Shown: positions 17,322 through 26,476, counted from the first letter of the stretch. The stretch: DNA of 37,206 bases from Hyphomicrobiales bacterium (GCA_021775835.1 JAJFHC010000210.1:1-37206); one strand, 5' to 3'. Notes: generated by a model not told the origin, from the letters alone. Translations and numbers: made by a program.

Positions 17322-18032
17322 ATGACAGAACTTCTTTTCCGAAACGACACCTACCAACAGGAGTGCGAGGCGCGTGTTTTGGATGTCAAAGATCGCGGCG
17401 GCATCGTCCTCGACCGGACAATTTTCTACGCCACCGGCGGCGGCCAGCCCGGAGATGGCGGGACACTGGAGATTGAGGGTGTGGGAACCGTCGATATCGC
17501 AACCACGGTCTACGGCGAAGACAAGACACAAATCGTACATGTCCCGGCAGAACCCGTAACCGTTCCAGCAGGTGCGAATGTTCTCTGCAGGCTGGACTGG
17601 GAGAGGCGTTTTGCTCACATGCAGGTCCACACCGGGCTTCACTTGCTATCCGCCGTTCTGGAATTCCCTGTGACCGGGGGCCAGATCGGTCCAGGCCAGG
17701 GCCGACTGGATTTTGACATTCCCGATGCCGGCCTGGACAAGGAAGAGATCGCCGCTGAAGTGAACCGGTTGATCGCGGGGGATCACGCCATCAGTGAACA
17801 GTGGATTACGGACGATGAACTTGCCGCCCAGCCTGAACTGGTGAAGACCATGTCCGTCAAACCACCAATGGGAAGCGGACGGGTCAGGTTGATCAGGATT
17901 GGTGATGTCGACCTGCAGCCCTGCGGTGGCACACATGTGGCGTCTACTGCAGAAATAGGTACAATTGCGATTCCCAAGATCGAAAAAAAGGGCAGTCGCA
18001 ACCGCCGCGTACGATTGGCTCTCGCTTCGTGA
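17322..18032 (+). CDS. alaX: Alanyl-tRNA editing protein (AlaX-like)
   Basis: A stand-alone homologue of the AlaRS editing domain that hydrolyses mischarged Ser- or Gly-tRNA-Ala in trans. The 236 residues carry both zinc-binding halves of the editing site: H103 and H107 in VHTGLHLL, and C201 and H205 in PCGGTHVAS. YATGGGQPGDGG (residues 36-47) is the conserved glycine-rich strand of the AlaX/ThrRS-AlaRS second domain. Length fits the medium-size AlaX type. There is no aminoacylation domain, so it is not a fragment of alaS. It sits inside a sulfur/cysteine operon between cysK and sseA. That makes defence against serine mischarging under changing serine/cysteine flux a plausible but untested role. 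Confidence 0.9.
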   Translation: MTELLFRNDTYQQECEARVLDVKDRGGIVLDRTIFYATGGGQPGDGGTLEIEGVGTVDIATTVYGEDKTQIVHVPAEPVTVPAGANVLCRLDWERRFAHMQVHTGLHLLSAVLEFPVTGGQIGPGQGRLDFDIPDAGLDKEEIAAEVNRLIAGDHAISEQWITDDELAAQPELVKTMSVKPPMGSGRVRLIRIGDVDLQPCGGTHVASTAEIGTIAIPKIEKKGSRNRRVRLALAS

Positions 18033-18069
18033 CTGGTTGCAGGAAATCTCCAAGGAGGGACGACGCTCA

Positions 18070-18915
18070 ATGACTGCCTGGCTGGTCGAAACTGATTGGT
18101 TGAACGAACACCTGGATGCACCTGATATCGTCATTCTGGATGCGTCCTGGCATTTGCCGCCGGAAAACCGGGATCCTAAGTCTGAATTCCTGGAGGCTCA
18201 CATTCCTGGCGCGGTGTTTTTCGATATCGACGAGATCTCCGACACGGACAGTGACTTGCCCCACATGTTACCCAGCCCTGAAAAGTTTGCGTCACGCATG
18301 CGTCGAATGGGAATTGGCGACGGTTCGAGGGTCGTCGCCTATGACACCAAGGGACTGTTCAGTGCAGCCCGCGTCTGGTGGATGTTCAGGGTCATGGGAC
18401 ACGAGGATGTCGCGGTTCTCAATGGCGGCATGCCGAAATGGACTTCTGAAAACCGTCGTATTGAAGACGGCGAGCCTCGTCCCCGCCAAGAAAAGCACTT
18501 CACCGCGCGCCTGCAAACCATGATGGTCCGGGACAAATACGATGTCACCAAAGCAAGCAACGCCGGCAATGCTCAAATCATCGATGCCAGAGCCACCGGA
18601 CGCTTCCAGGGAGTAGCACCGGAACCACGAGAGGGACTACGGTCGGGACATATCCCCAACAGCATCAATGTCCCATTCGACCAACTCCTGCGCGAAGACA
18701 AGACGTTCAAATCGCCAGAAGAAATTGGTAAAATTTTCGATATTGCCGGCGTCCAGAGCGGAAAACCGGTGATCACCACATGCGGTTCAGGCGTCACCGC
18801 CGCTGTGCTGTCGCTTGGGCTTGCCATGACCGGAAATGCCAAGACCGGTCTTTACGACGGTTCGTGGACTGAATGGGGGGCCGACGCTTCCCTGCCGATC
18901 ACACAGGGCGAATGA
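18070..18915 (+). CDS. sseA: 3-mercaptopyruvate sulfurtransferase
   Basis: Two-domain rhodanese-fold enzyme that moves sulfur from 3-mercaptopyruvate to thiols or cyanide. The first domain (about 1-135) contains ILDASWHLP and LEAHIPGAVFFDID. The second (about 150-282) contains IIDARATGRFQG, LRSGHIPNSINVPF and the active loop TTCGSGVTA with C238. CGSGVT is the mercaptopyruvate-type loop, as against the CRKGVT of thiosulfate sulfurtransferases. The ATG at 18070 is chosen because AGGAGGG lies upstream and the protein then starts in family style; the frame is open from 17965, overlapping alaX. Third gene of the cysK operon, 37 bases after alaX. Confidence 0.93.
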   Translation: MTAWLVETDWLNEHLDAPDIVILDASWHLPPENRDPKSEFLEAHIPGAVFFDIDEISDTDSDLPHMLPSPEKFASRMRRMGIGDGSRVVAYDTKGLFSAARVWWMFRVMGHEDVAVLNGGMPKWTSENRRIEDGEPRPRQEKHFTARLQTMMVRDKYDVTKASNAGNAQIIDARATGRFQGVAPEPREGLRSGHIPNSINVPFDQLLREDKTFKSPEEIGKIFDIAGVQSGKPVITTCGSGVTAAVLSLGLAMTGNAKTGLYDGSWTEWGADASLPITQGE

Positions 18916-18924
18916 CCAGGCCCG

Positions 18925-19449
18925 ATGACAAAGACCCATGATGTAACAGTCACCTATTTGGAAATGACGCAGGACCCACACCTGCATATGCCCGTGCCGG
19001 CCGGCCAACTGGCGCTGATGCTCTGTCACAGTCCGCCGGTTCACTTCTATCGCTATCTCTACGAAACCGTCGGCCAGGACTACGTGTGGATCGATCGCAG
19101 ACGTCTCGACGACACAGCCCTGGCAAAGATTGTCAACAGTGACGAAACCGAGATCTATGTGCTCTACAGCAAGGGGGCGCCGGCTGGTTTTGGAGAGCTC
19201 AACTTCCGCGAGTTTCCCCAAATCGAACTGGCCTTCATGGGACTGATGCCGGACGCGATCGGCCGCGGGTTTGGGCGTTATCTTCTGTCCCAACTCATCA
19301 CCACGGCCTGGTCTCGAACGCCGGATCGCCTGATCGTCGAAACCTGCACGCTCGATCATCCTGGTGCCCTGCCCCTTTACCAACGTTGCGGCTTCGTCCC
19401 CTATGCCCAACGCCAGTCAACCGTGACGGAAATCAACAGGAACACCTGA
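18925..19449 (+). CDS. GNAT-family N-acetyltransferase
   Basis: A 174-residue acetyltransferase with the GNAT core. Motif A is visible as LAFMGLMPDAIGRGFGRYLL, with the acetyl-CoA pyrophosphate loop GRGFGR. The later HPGALPLYQRCGFVPYAQR is the usual motif B region ending in a GF pair. The substrate is unknown. It starts 9 bases after sseA stops, so it is almost certainly translated from the same mRNA as cysK, alaX and sseA. That context suggests a substrate among amino acids or thiols, but this is only inference. Confidence 0.85.
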   Translation: MTKTHDVTVTYLEMTQDPHLHMPVPAGQLALMLCHSPPVHFYRYLYETVGQDYVWIDRRRLDDTALAKIVNSDETEIYVLYSKGAPAGFGELNFREFPQIELAFMGLMPDAIGRGFGRYLLSQLITTAWSRTPDRLIVETCTLDHPGALPLYQRCGFVPYAQRQSTVTEINRNT

Positions 19450-19481
19450 GAGGCTTCTCGATGTAAGTTACGGGCAACCGA

Positions 19482-19901
19482 CTATCGCAACACCAACACC
19501 GGACACCGAGCGTGTCGCACAACACGGCTTGCGACAGACCCGAGCAAATAGTCCGACAAACCTGGTTGATGTGACGCGATTATGATCAGATCAGAGTCCA
19601 GGTCGCCGGCTGCCTTGACAATAACATTTGCCGGATGACCGTATTCGACCTTGGTGTGTGTTGATTTAGGCAGATGGTGTGCCTCTGCCAGCTGATCCAG
19701 TTGTGTCTGGCAATCCGAAATTACGGTCTGGTGCACGCCCGAGGGTATCTGTGCAGCCACATAGGCCGGAATGTCCGGTACAACATTGAGCAACGTCAGT
19801 TCGCTGTTGTCCTGATCTGCAAGTCTTTTTGCTTCGTCGATTAACGCACCACTCTTTTCAGCATGCGCCAAATCGACCGGAACCAGAATTTTCTTGAACA
19901 T
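19482..19901 (-). CDS. Universal stress protein, UspA family
   Basis: A single-domain USP of 139 residues. It begins MFKKILVPVDLA, the usual first strand, and ends with SDYLLGSVASRVVRHARCPVLVLR, the glycine-containing nucleotide-loop and last strand of the family. The G-rich loop suggests an ATP-binding (UspFG-like) member. USPs act in stress survival and signalling, mostly with unknown partners. It is convergent with the GNAT gene (32 bases between stops) and stands alone on its strand. Confidence 0.92.
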   Translation of the reverse strand: MFKKILVPVDLAHAEKSGALIDEAKRLADQDNSELTLLNVVPDIPAYVAAQIPSGVHQTVISDCQTQLDQLAEAHHLPKSTHTKVEYGHPANVIVKAAGDLDSDLIIIASHQPGLSDYLLGSVASRVVRHARCPVLVLR

Positions 19902-19963
19902 TCCATTCTCCTGCTTGTTTGGCCAAACTCTACAGGGCCCGGAGAATTACGCCTTGACGTGGG

Positions 19964-20131
19964 TCAAAGGACGCTGAAACGAGCAACTTGTTTCAGTACA
20001 GGAGAGTCGGCAGGCGTGATGAATTCGCGATCAAGCAACAAAGCCGCGCCTTGTTCCAGATCGGCTTCATGAGCGACCGGCAACTGTTTGGCGCGATCAT
20101 GCGCCTCACCGATCAGTGTTCTTACCGCCAA
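19964..20131 (-). pseudogene. Possible gene remnant or TTG-started small protein
   Basis: On the minus strand a frame is open from just after a TAG at 20230 to a TGA at 19964. From a TTG at 20131 it would give 55 residues beginning LAVRTLIGEAHDRAKQLPVA and ending VLKQVARFSVL. Codon third positions are G/C-biased as in the neighbouring genes. There is no ATG and no clear ribosome-binding site, and I do not recognise the protein. It could be the C-terminal relic of a lost gene or simply chance. Confidence 0.25.
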
Positions 20132-20264
20132 TGTTGAACAGATGTGTCTTGTTCGTATCGCACGCCGATGCCTCTCGAAACCACTGCCAAAAACAGTTTC
20201 GCACAGGACGCCAAAGTGCCGTTTAGTCTAGGACCGATCAGGGTCGATAATTCGCTGTCGGCTA

Positions 20265-20288
20265 GACACAAACCGGTCCTGGGACCGG
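20265..20288 (-). terminator. Candidate terminator at the end of the aap operon
   Basis: Read leftward, CCGGTC-CCAG-GACCGG is a 6-bp GC-rich stem with a four-base loop, followed by TTTGTGT. It lies 28 bases after the stop of the second ATPase gene. The T-tract is weak, so confidence is moderate. Confidence 0.5.
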
Positions 20289-20315
20289 CATGTCCTTGCC
20301 AGCTGGAATAATGGC

Positions 20316-21143
20316 CTAATGAAGAATCTGGCTCAGGAACAGTTTGGTCCGGTCGCTCTTGGGATTCGTGAAGAACTCTTCAGGTTCATTCTGCTCAACG
20401 ATCTGCCCTTCATCCATGAAGATCACGCGGTTGGCCACGAGGCGTGCAAATCCCATTTCGTGGGTAACGCAGACCATGGTCATGCCTTCTTCCGCCAGAG
20501 TAATCATCACGTCGAGCACTTCCTTGATCATTTCGGGATCAAGCGCTGATGTTGGTTCATCGAACAGCATGATACGCGGTTCCATGCACAACGAACGGGC
20601 AATCGCTACACGCTGCTGCTGACCGCCTGATAACTGGCCGGGATATTTCAGGGCCTGTTCGGGGATCTTGACCCGTTCAAGATACTTCATAGCGATATCT
20701 TCGGCTTCCGCTTTCGGCGTGCCGCGCACATGGATCGGTCCCAGAGTGCAATTTTCGAGAATCGTCAGGTGTGGGAACAGGTTGAAATGCTGAAAGACCA
20801 TGCCGACTTCACGCCGGATTTCATCGATCTTTTTCAGGTCATCGGTCAGTTCGATACCGTCGATGATGATCTGGCCTTTCTGGTGTTCCTCGAGCCGGTT
20901 GAAACACCGTATCAGGGTGGATTTTCCTGACCCGGACGGGCCGCACACCACGATACGCTCCCCCTCATAGACGGTAAGATCTATATCCTGCAGAACATGA
21001 AAGTCACCAAACCACTTGTTCATACGCGATACCTGTATGGCAACCTCGTCGGAAACCTTCATTTTCGAACGGTCGAGTTGACGACCGTCCGCCATCGCCA
21101 TACCAGCGTCTTCGCCCGTCGTTGGTGTTTGAGTATCCGTCAT
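20316..21143 (-). CDS. Second amino-acid ABC transporter ATPase (AapP-like paralogue)
   Basis: A 275-residue polar-amino-acid ABC ATPase. Walker A is GPSGSGKST at residues 68-76, the signature is LSGGQQQR at about 171-178, and Walker B IMLFDEP follows. It is closely similar to the aapP product encoded at 23198, sharing [29 protein letters not shown] and [11 protein letters not shown]. It has an extra N-terminal tail of about 20 residues that is rich in M, D and T. Last gene of the run; a GAGGGAGAA ribosome-binding site precedes the ATG. No permease pair accompanies it, so it may share AapQM with AapP or replace it under some conditions. Confidence 0.93.
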   Translation of the reverse strand: MTDTQTPTTGEDAGMAMADGRQLDRSKMKVSDEVAIQVSRMNKWFGDFHVLQDIDLTVYEGERIVVCGPSGSGKSTLIRCFNRLEEHQKGQIIIDGIELTDDLKKIDEIRREVGMVFQHFNLFPHLTILENCTLGPIHVRGTPKAEAEDIAMKYLERVKIPEQALKYPGQLSGGQQQRVAIARSLCMEPRIMLFDEPTSALDPEMIKEVLDVMITLAEEGMTMVCVTHEMGFARLVANRVIFMDEGQIVEQNEPEEFFTNPKSDRTKLFLSQILH

Positions 21144-21216
21144 CCCCGTTCTCCCTCTAATAGTCTGTCGTCATTTACGTCGCCAAACAATGTTCTCAAT
21201 TACCGTGCAACGCCAT

Positions 21217-22227
21217 TCAATGAACCGGCGGGGCATACATCAGCCCCCCTTTCGTCCACAGTGCATTAATGCCGCGCGGTATCCCAAGAGCAGTGTCAGG
21301 TCCCACATTTCTGTCGAAACTCTCACCGTAGTTCCCGACCATCGTGATGATGTTGTAGGCCCAGTCGTTTCCCACACCCATCCCCTCGCCGATTGCACCG
21401 TCAACACCCAACAACCGCCTGACGGACGGATTTTCCGATTCTTTCATCGCTTCGGCTGTTTTTGACGTGATGCCATATTCCTCGGCATTGATCATAGCAA
21501 ACAGCGTCCATCTCACAAGATCAAACCATTTCGGATCATCGTCACGGACAACCGGCCCCAAGGGCTCCTTTGATGCGATTTCGGGCAATATAATGTGCTC
21601 ACCCGGATTTGTGAGATTCAGCCTTTGTGAGTAAAGAGCAGACTGATCTGCTGAATAGACGTCGCACTCACCTCTGTCATAGGCCTGCACAACTTTTTCG
21701 GCATTCTCGAGCTCAGTTTCCTGATAGGTCATCTTGTTTGCTCGAAAATAGTCCGCGACATTCATTTGTGTCGTCGTACCGGACGCGACGCAAATCGTCG
21801 TGCCGTTGAGCTGCAATGCGCTCAACACGCCTAGCAGTTTCCGCACCATGAAACTCTGGCCGTCGAAATAGTTGACCGCCACAAACGACACCCCCTGTTC
21901 GGTATCCCTCGTTGCGGTCCACGTTGAGTTCCGTGCCAAAATGTCAATTTCGCCGCGTTTTAGAACCTCATACCGTTGCGTCGCCGACAACGGTATGAAT
22001 TCCACTTTCGTTGCGTCGCCAAAAACAGCGGCTGCAATTGCACGGCAAAAGTCGACATCAAGTCCGCGCCACTCTCCATCTCCTTGTATGGAAAAACCTG
22101 ACAAACCCTCGTTCACACCACACCTGAGGCTTTCCCGTTCCCTGACATCGTCAAGGGTACCGGCATGGCCGACGGAGACGGCGAGCAGCGACAAGGCAAG
22201 CACCGCAAAGCTCGTCCTCAACAGCAT
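21217..22227 (-). CDS. Second amino-acid ABC transporter substrate-binding protein (AapJ-like paralogue)
   Basis: A periplasmic binding protein of 336 residues from the ATG at 22227. The signal peptide is MLLRTSFAVLALSLLAVSVG, with cleavage expected after HA at about residue 22. The mature part begins GTLDDVRERESLRCGV and continues with family hallmarks: RNSTWT, VNYFDGQSFMV, ECDVYSADQSALY, EIASKEPLGPVVR, MVGNYGESFDRNVG and a C-terminal GGLMYAPP. These match AapJ at 26548 along the whole length with clear divergence. The frame is open to 22323, but the extra residues precede the signal peptide. A 168-base gap separates it from the DUF1194 gene upstream, room for an internal promoter. Confidence 0.92.
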   Translation of the reverse strand: MLLRTSFAVLALSLLAVSVGHAGTLDDVRERESLRCGVNEGLSGFSIQGDGEWRGLDVDFCRAIAAAVFGDATKVEFIPLSATQRYEVLKRGEIDILARNSTWTATRDTEQGVSFVAVNYFDGQSFMVRKLLGVLSALQLNGTTICVASGTTTQMNVADYFRANKMTYQETELENAEKVVQAYDRGECDVYSADQSALYSQRLNLTNPGEHIILPEIASKEPLGPVVRDDDPKWFDLVRWTLFAMINAEEYGITSKTAEAMKESENPSVRRLLGVDGAIGEGMGVGNDWAYNIITMVGNYGESFDRNVGPDTALGIPRGINALWTKGGLMYAPPVH

Positions 22228-22395
22228 CGCCGAGTAGTCGGCCACCGGACGGCGACCAGCATATTGACGATAGCCTGACGGTGCTCTTCCCGGCATCCTT
22301 AGCGAATTGGTCAAAGACAACACTCTTTACGCCTCACTGATTTCAATTCCCGATCCATTCCGCTCAATATACCAGGTCTGTTCTTTGAGTGTGTA

Positions 22396-23196
22396 TCAGC
22401 GCTTGCTAAACTTGGTTCCCGGGTTCCGTTCGGGCCCATGCGCAACCGCCACCGATATCTCCCGCAACAGCTTGTTTCGGGTACCCTCGATAATGTCGTT
22501 GTACGAAGCCACCGTGAGGACGAACGCACTTGGGCCCCCGATCACCACTTCGTCGAAATATTTGAACAGAAATGGATTGTCACTCAAAATGGCAAGTCCA
22601 TTTATGGTTATCCCTTCGGCAACGACTTTGTCCCGCACGAACTCGGGCTGAGCACCGGAATTGTTCACCCCATCCGCCGACACATCAATAGACTTTCTAC
22701 GGCCTTCAAACTGGTTACGTCTGATCAGACGCTCTCCATATTCCATCACACCGCCGATTCCCGTGCTGTCGGCATAGTCGCGTTGTGGATGTCTTGAAAT
22801 GGCTGCGGAAAACGAATACGCCGAGGTTTCATTATAAATTCGGGTCCAGGGCACGATCTGTTTCTGCTGATGCGCGGAACTCCAATGCACGACAGTAGCC
22901 GCGATGCCCCTGGCTCCCGTCGTGCGGATCGCGGCAATGATCTCCGGGTCCCGAAAAGCCTGAACCAGGCCCTCCATTTGAAGCCTGTACTCCTTGGCAT
23001 CGACACTTGCCGACGTATCAACCGCCAGAACCAACTCAAGATCGACGGGTTCAGATTGAGCAACGGCCGTAGCAAAAACAACTCTTTCGCCGGCGATCAT
23101 CGCAACCCCGCCGACGACAACAATCAAAGCGGCTGTCAACAGGAGGGCTGTCCGCCCGCCCCTGCGAAACCGGCCAGGATCGGTGGATGCTTTCAT
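22396..23196 (-). CDS. DUF1194 (von Willebrand A-like) exported protein in the aap operon
   Basis: A 266-residue protein with an N-terminal hydrophobic segment (residues 16-37, ALLLTAALIVVVGGVAM), probably a signal or anchor, followed by a VWA-like domain. LVLAVDTSASVDAKEY carries the DxSxS metal-binding motif at residues 60-64. SIDVSADGVNNSG and a conserved GLAILSDN further on are typical of the DUF1194 family. Function is unknown; VWA domains usually bind metal and a protein partner. Its ATG lies one base after the aapP stop, so translation is probably coupled to the transporter. No other VWA or MoxR-type partner is present. A role tied to the transporter in the periplasm is an inference from position only. 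Confidence 0.85.
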   Translation of the reverse strand: MKASTDPGRFRRGGRTALLLTAALIVVVGGVAMIAGERVVFATAVAQSEPVDLELVLAVDTSASVDAKEYRLQMEGLVQAFRDPEIIAAIRTTGARGIAATVVHWSSAHQQKQIVPWTRIYNETSAYSFSAAISRHPQRDYADSTGIGGVMEYGERLIRRNQFEGRRKSIDVSADGVNNSGAQPEFVRDKVVAEGITINGLAILSDNPFLFKYFDEVVIGGPSAFVLTVASYNDIIEGTRNKLLREISVAVAHGPERNPGTKFSKR

Positions 23197-23197
23197 C

Positions 23198-23983
23198 CTA
23201 TAGGATCTGACTCAGGAACAACTGTGATCGTTCGTGCTGCGGGGTGTCGAAGAAGGCGTCCGGTTTGTTCTCTTCGATGATCTCGCCGTAGTCCATGAAG
23301 ATCACCCTGTCGGCCACCGTCCGTGCAAAGCCCATTTCGTGTGTCACACACAGCATAGTCATGCCGCTTTCAGCGAGTTCCACCATCACTTCAAGCACTT
23401 CCTTGATCATTTCCGGATCAAGGGCCGATGTCGGCTCGTCGAACAGCATGATCTTTGGATCCATGCACAACGAACGCGCGATCGCCACACGTTGCTGCTG
23501 TCCACCAGACAATTGTCCGGGGAACTTCAACGCCTGATCGGGAATGCGCACTCTTTCCAGGAAATGCATTGCAAGCTCTTCGGCTTCCCTCTTGGGCATC
23601 TGGCGGACCCAGATCGGACCGTAGGTGCAGTTGTCGAGAATCGACATGTGGGGAAACAGGTTGAAATGCTGGAACACCATTCCAACTTCGCGGCGCACCG
23701 CTTCAATGTTCTTGGAGTTTCCCGTCAACGTGATCCCATCCACGATAACGTCGCCCTGTTGGTGTTCTTCCAACCGGTTGATGCATCTGATCATGGTCGA
23801 CTTGCCGGACCCGGACGGTCCGCAGATCACGATCCGTTCCTTGGGTTTGACATTCAGGTTGACGTTTTTCAGGACATGAAATTGTCCATACCACTTGTGC
23901 ATGCCGACAATCTTGATAATCGGCTCACCGGACTCAACGGCACTGGTAGTTACACCGGCATCTGTTGCTTCAGCCAAAGTCAT
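23198..23983 (-). CDS. aapP: General L-amino-acid ABC transporter ATPase AapP
   Basis: The ATPase that powers the AapJQMP permease for a broad range of L-amino acids. The 261 residues carry Walker [10 protein letters not shown] at 55-63, signature LSGGQQQR at 158-165, Walker [14 protein letters not shown] at 178-190 and the switch histidine in VTHEMGFA. It follows aapM after about 29 bases, with an AGGTGG ribosome-binding site. It is followed with a one-base gap by the DUF1194 gene. A close paralogue is encoded at 20316. Confidence 0.95.
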   Translation of the reverse strand: MTLAEATDAGVTTSAVESGEPIIKIVGMHKWYGQFHVLKNVNLNVKPKERIVICGPSGSGKSTMIRCINRLEEHQQGDVIVDGITLTGNSKNIEAVRREVGMVFQHFNLFPHMSILDNCTYGPIWVRQMPKREAEELAMHFLERVRIPDQALKFPGQLSGGQQQRVAIARSLCMDPKIMLFDEPTSALDPEMIKEVLEVMVELAESGMTMLCVTHEMGFARTVADRVIFMDYGEIIEENKPDAFFDTPQHERSQLFLSQIL

Positions 23984-24012
23984 TTATCACCACCTAACTA
24001 CGAATCTTGAGG

Positions 24013-25128
24013 TTACGACTTGTGTCCGGTTTCAAGCTTCCGCTCCAGATAGAGCGAATACCGAGACATGCCAAAACAGAAGACGAAGAAGAAAAGCGCC
24101 ACGAAGATATAGACCTCATTTGACAGGGCGCTCCACGCGGAGTCCGCGAGTGCCGACTTGGCTATACCCAGAAGATCCAGGAGCCCGATGATCAGCACCA
24201 GAGTGGAGTCCTTGAACAATCCGATGAAGGTGTTGACGATCCCGGGAATGGAAATCTTGAGCGCTTGAGGTAGTACGATAAATCGCATCGACTGCCAGTA
24301 TTTCAGGCCCATGGAATCCGCCGCTTCGTATTGCCCATTGGGAATCGCCTGCAACCCACCCCTTATCACTTCCGCGATATAAGCGGCCGAGAACAGGACA
24401 ACCATGATCAAAACACGCAGCAATAGGTCGAACTGCGTTCCTGGAGGCAGGAAGTAGCTCAGCATTGTCGAGGCCACGAACAGGATCGTAATCAAGGGCA
24501 CGCCCCGTATGAACTCGATAAACGCCACACACAGCATTCTGACCACAGGCATGTCGGACTGGCGACCAAGCGCCAGCAGGATACCCATCGGCAATGACAG
24601 CGAAATACCGGTTACGCCAATAACGACGTTGAGCAGCATGCCGCCGAATTTGTCAGTCCCAACAGGCACAAGGCCAAGACCGCCCAGCAGCAGCCAAAAG
24701 GCCACCACCGGGTAAAGCATAGAGAACTTCAGCGCATGCTTCCGGTACGGAATCTTGTCGAACAGAACCGGGATCAGCGCCGCAAAGAGCAGCAGGAAGG
24801 CAAGTATGGGACGCCAGCGTTCCGGTTCAGGGTAAAAACCAAACACGAAGATCTTGAACCGGTCGTTGATGAATGCCCAACAGGCTCCATCGCCAAGCGC
24901 CCGGCACTCGTTACGGTCCGCTGCAACAAATACCGCATCGAAAAACATCCAGTTGACCAGCGGCGGCACGATTTTCCAAAGCAGAAGAAGTCCTGCAACC
25001 GTAAGCAAGGCGTTGAACCAGCTGGAAAACAGATTTTTCTTCATCCAGTAGATCGGACCGGACGTCAACATTGGTGCCGGCAGGTCCGGATGAGTACCTG
25101 GTTCGTAGGTTTGCGTCGTGTCAGTCAT
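24013..25128 (-). CDS. aapM: General L-amino-acid ABC transporter permease AapM
   Basis: Inner-membrane permease of the HAAT/PAAT type, 371 residues. The N-terminal third holds the first membrane helices and a periplasmic loop with cysteines (DRNECRALGDGACWAF). The C-terminal half contains the EAA loop, AIPNGQYEAADSMGLKYWQS, that contacts the ATPase, followed by FIVLPQALKISIPG. The large size compared with ordinary amino-acid permeases of about 220-240 residues is typical of AapM and BztC. It pairs with AapQ. Start at 25128 is supported by a GGGG ribosome-binding site; it begins 9 bases after aapQ ends. Confidence 0.94.
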   Translation of the reverse strand: MTDTTQTYEPGTHPDLPAPMLTSGPIYWMKKNLFSSWFNALLTVAGLLLLWKIVPPLVNWMFFDAVFVAADRNECRALGDGACWAFINDRFKIFVFGFYPEPERWRPILAFLLLFAALIPVLFDKIPYRKHALKFSMLYPVVAFWLLLGGLGLVPVGTDKFGGMLLNVVIGVTGISLSLPMGILLALGRQSDMPVVRMLCVAFIEFIRGVPLITILFVASTMLSYFLPPGTQFDLLLRVLIMVVLFSAAYIAEVIRGGLQAIPNGQYEAADSMGLKYWQSMRFIVLPQALKISIPGIVNTFIGLFKDSTLVLIIGLLDLLGIAKSALADSAWSALSNEVYIFVALFFFVFCFGMSRYSLYLERKLETGHKS

Positions 25129-25137
25129 GTCAGCCCC

Positions 25138-26361
25138 CTATCGCTCAACCAGCGCAATGCGCCGATTGAAGTAGTTCATGACCGCCGAGATGATCAGCGA
25201 GAAGCACAGATAGAGCAGAAGCACGATGATCATCGTTTCCATTTCCTTGCCCGTCTGCATGAGTGAAATACCGCCGATCGTTGCAACGATATCCATGTAA
25301 CCAATCGCAATCGCCAAAGACGAGTTCTTGGTCAAATTCAGATACTGACTTGTCAGAGGCGGCACGATCACGCGCAATGCCTGCGGGATGATGATGCTCT
25401 TCAGCGTAAGTCCCCGTGAGGCGCCCAGTGCATATGATGCTTCCCACTGACCATGCTTCACAGCCAGGATTCCGGCACGTACAATCTCCGCAATGAAGCA
25501 GGATGTGTAAATCGTGAGCGCAAGCCATAGGGCCAGAAACTCAGGTCTGATGGTCAAACCGCCTTCAATCCTAAACTTGCCAGCCGCAGGTATTTCCCAT
25601 GATACCGGAAAACCGGTGACGACATACGCAATCAAAGGCAGGCCCACAATGAGCCCGAGTGAAGTCCAGAATACCGGTGACGTCTTACCGGTCTCATCCT
25701 TTTTCTTCTTGGCAGCGCGTTTGTAGATAATGGCACCGACAATGCCAACAATGAGGGAGATAGCAACAACTGGGAAAGCGCCCTCCGGAATTGGCATTGG
25801 CATCGTGAAACCACGGTTGGTCAGGAACGCCACATCGCCAAGATTGGCCCAGTCGGGAATTCTTTTCGGGTGCGGCAATGAATGTACGACAATGCCGTGT
25901 ATCAACAAAATGTGCAGCAGAACCGGCACGTTACGGATGAATTCAACAATGCAGTAAACCGTCCGGTTTATCAGCCAGTTTGGCGAAAGCCGCAACACAC
26001 CCATAATAAAGCCGATGATCGTTGCCGCGAATATTCCGCATACGGCAATCAGCAGGGTGTTCAACACTCCGACCAGACCTGCGACCAGATGAGTACTCTG
26101 TGAATTATACGGGATCAGGGTCTGATTGATGTCGTAGCCGGCCGGTTCATTCAGGAACGAAAAGCTGAATGTCTTGCCGAGAAGCTCAAGATTGACCTTT
26201 GCGTTGTAGCCAACGTACCCGAAAAAGGCGACCAGCAGCACAAGTGTTATGAACTGCATGATAATCGATCGTGTCTTCTTGTCGTACCACAGGCCAACCA
26301 ACCCACTTCGTCCAGGCGTGTCGTCTCCGGGTCCCCCGGGCTGCATTTCGGTGGTGGTCAC
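25138..26361 (-). CDS. aapQ: General L-amino-acid ABC transporter permease AapQ
   Basis: Permease partner of AapM, 407 residues. The N-terminus is cytoplasmic and polar, followed by a first helix (IMQFITLVLLVAFFGYVGY) and a long insertion with helices between residues 130 and 230, as in AapQ/BztB proteins. The EAA loop reads AVKHGQWEASYALGASRGLT and is followed by SIIIPQALRVIVPP. Start is a GTG at 26361 with GAGGGAAAC just upstream; the ATG at 26346 is an alternative. A strong hairpin separates it from aapJ, which would keep permease expression below that of the binding protein. Confidence 0.94.
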   Translation of the reverse strand: MTTTEMQPGGPGDDTPGRSGLVGLWYDKKTRSIIMQFITLVLLVAFFGYVGYNAKVNLELLGKTFSFSFLNEPAGYDINQTLIPYNSQSTHLVAGLVGVLNTLLIAVCGIFAATIIGFIMGVLRLSPNWLINRTVYCIVEFIRNVPVLLHILLIHGIVVHSLPHPKRIPDWANLGDVAFLTNRGFTMPMPIPEGAFPVVAISLIVGIVGAIIYKRAAKKKKDETGKTSPVFWTSLGLIVGLPLIAYVVTGFPVSWEIPAAGKFRIEGGLTIRPEFLALWLALTIYTSCFIAEIVRAGILAVKHGQWEASYALGASRGLTLKSIIIPQALRVIVPPLTSQYLNLTKNSSLAIAIGYMDIVATIGGISLMQTGKEMETMIIVLLLYLCFSLIISAVMNYFNRRIALVER

Positions 26362-26476
26362 GTTTCCCTCTTCCCCTCATCGTTTGCCGGGTTCTTCATC
26401 CCTGCACAAACCTGGTTGCACTGCCCGCCCGCAAATGTCTTTTGACTGTTTTTTCGAGGCGTTCTGGAACCGATAA

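Larger units (their letters stand above)
19902..20315. other. Gene-poor stretch left of the aap operon
   Basis: About 414 bases with no confident gene. The left part is the promoter region of the stress-protein gene, with TTGACG at 19954. The middle holds a minus-strand open stretch (19964-20227) that reads like protein but has no ATG; it is listed separately. The right end holds the terminator-like hairpin of the aap operon at 20265-20288. Confidence 0.6.
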
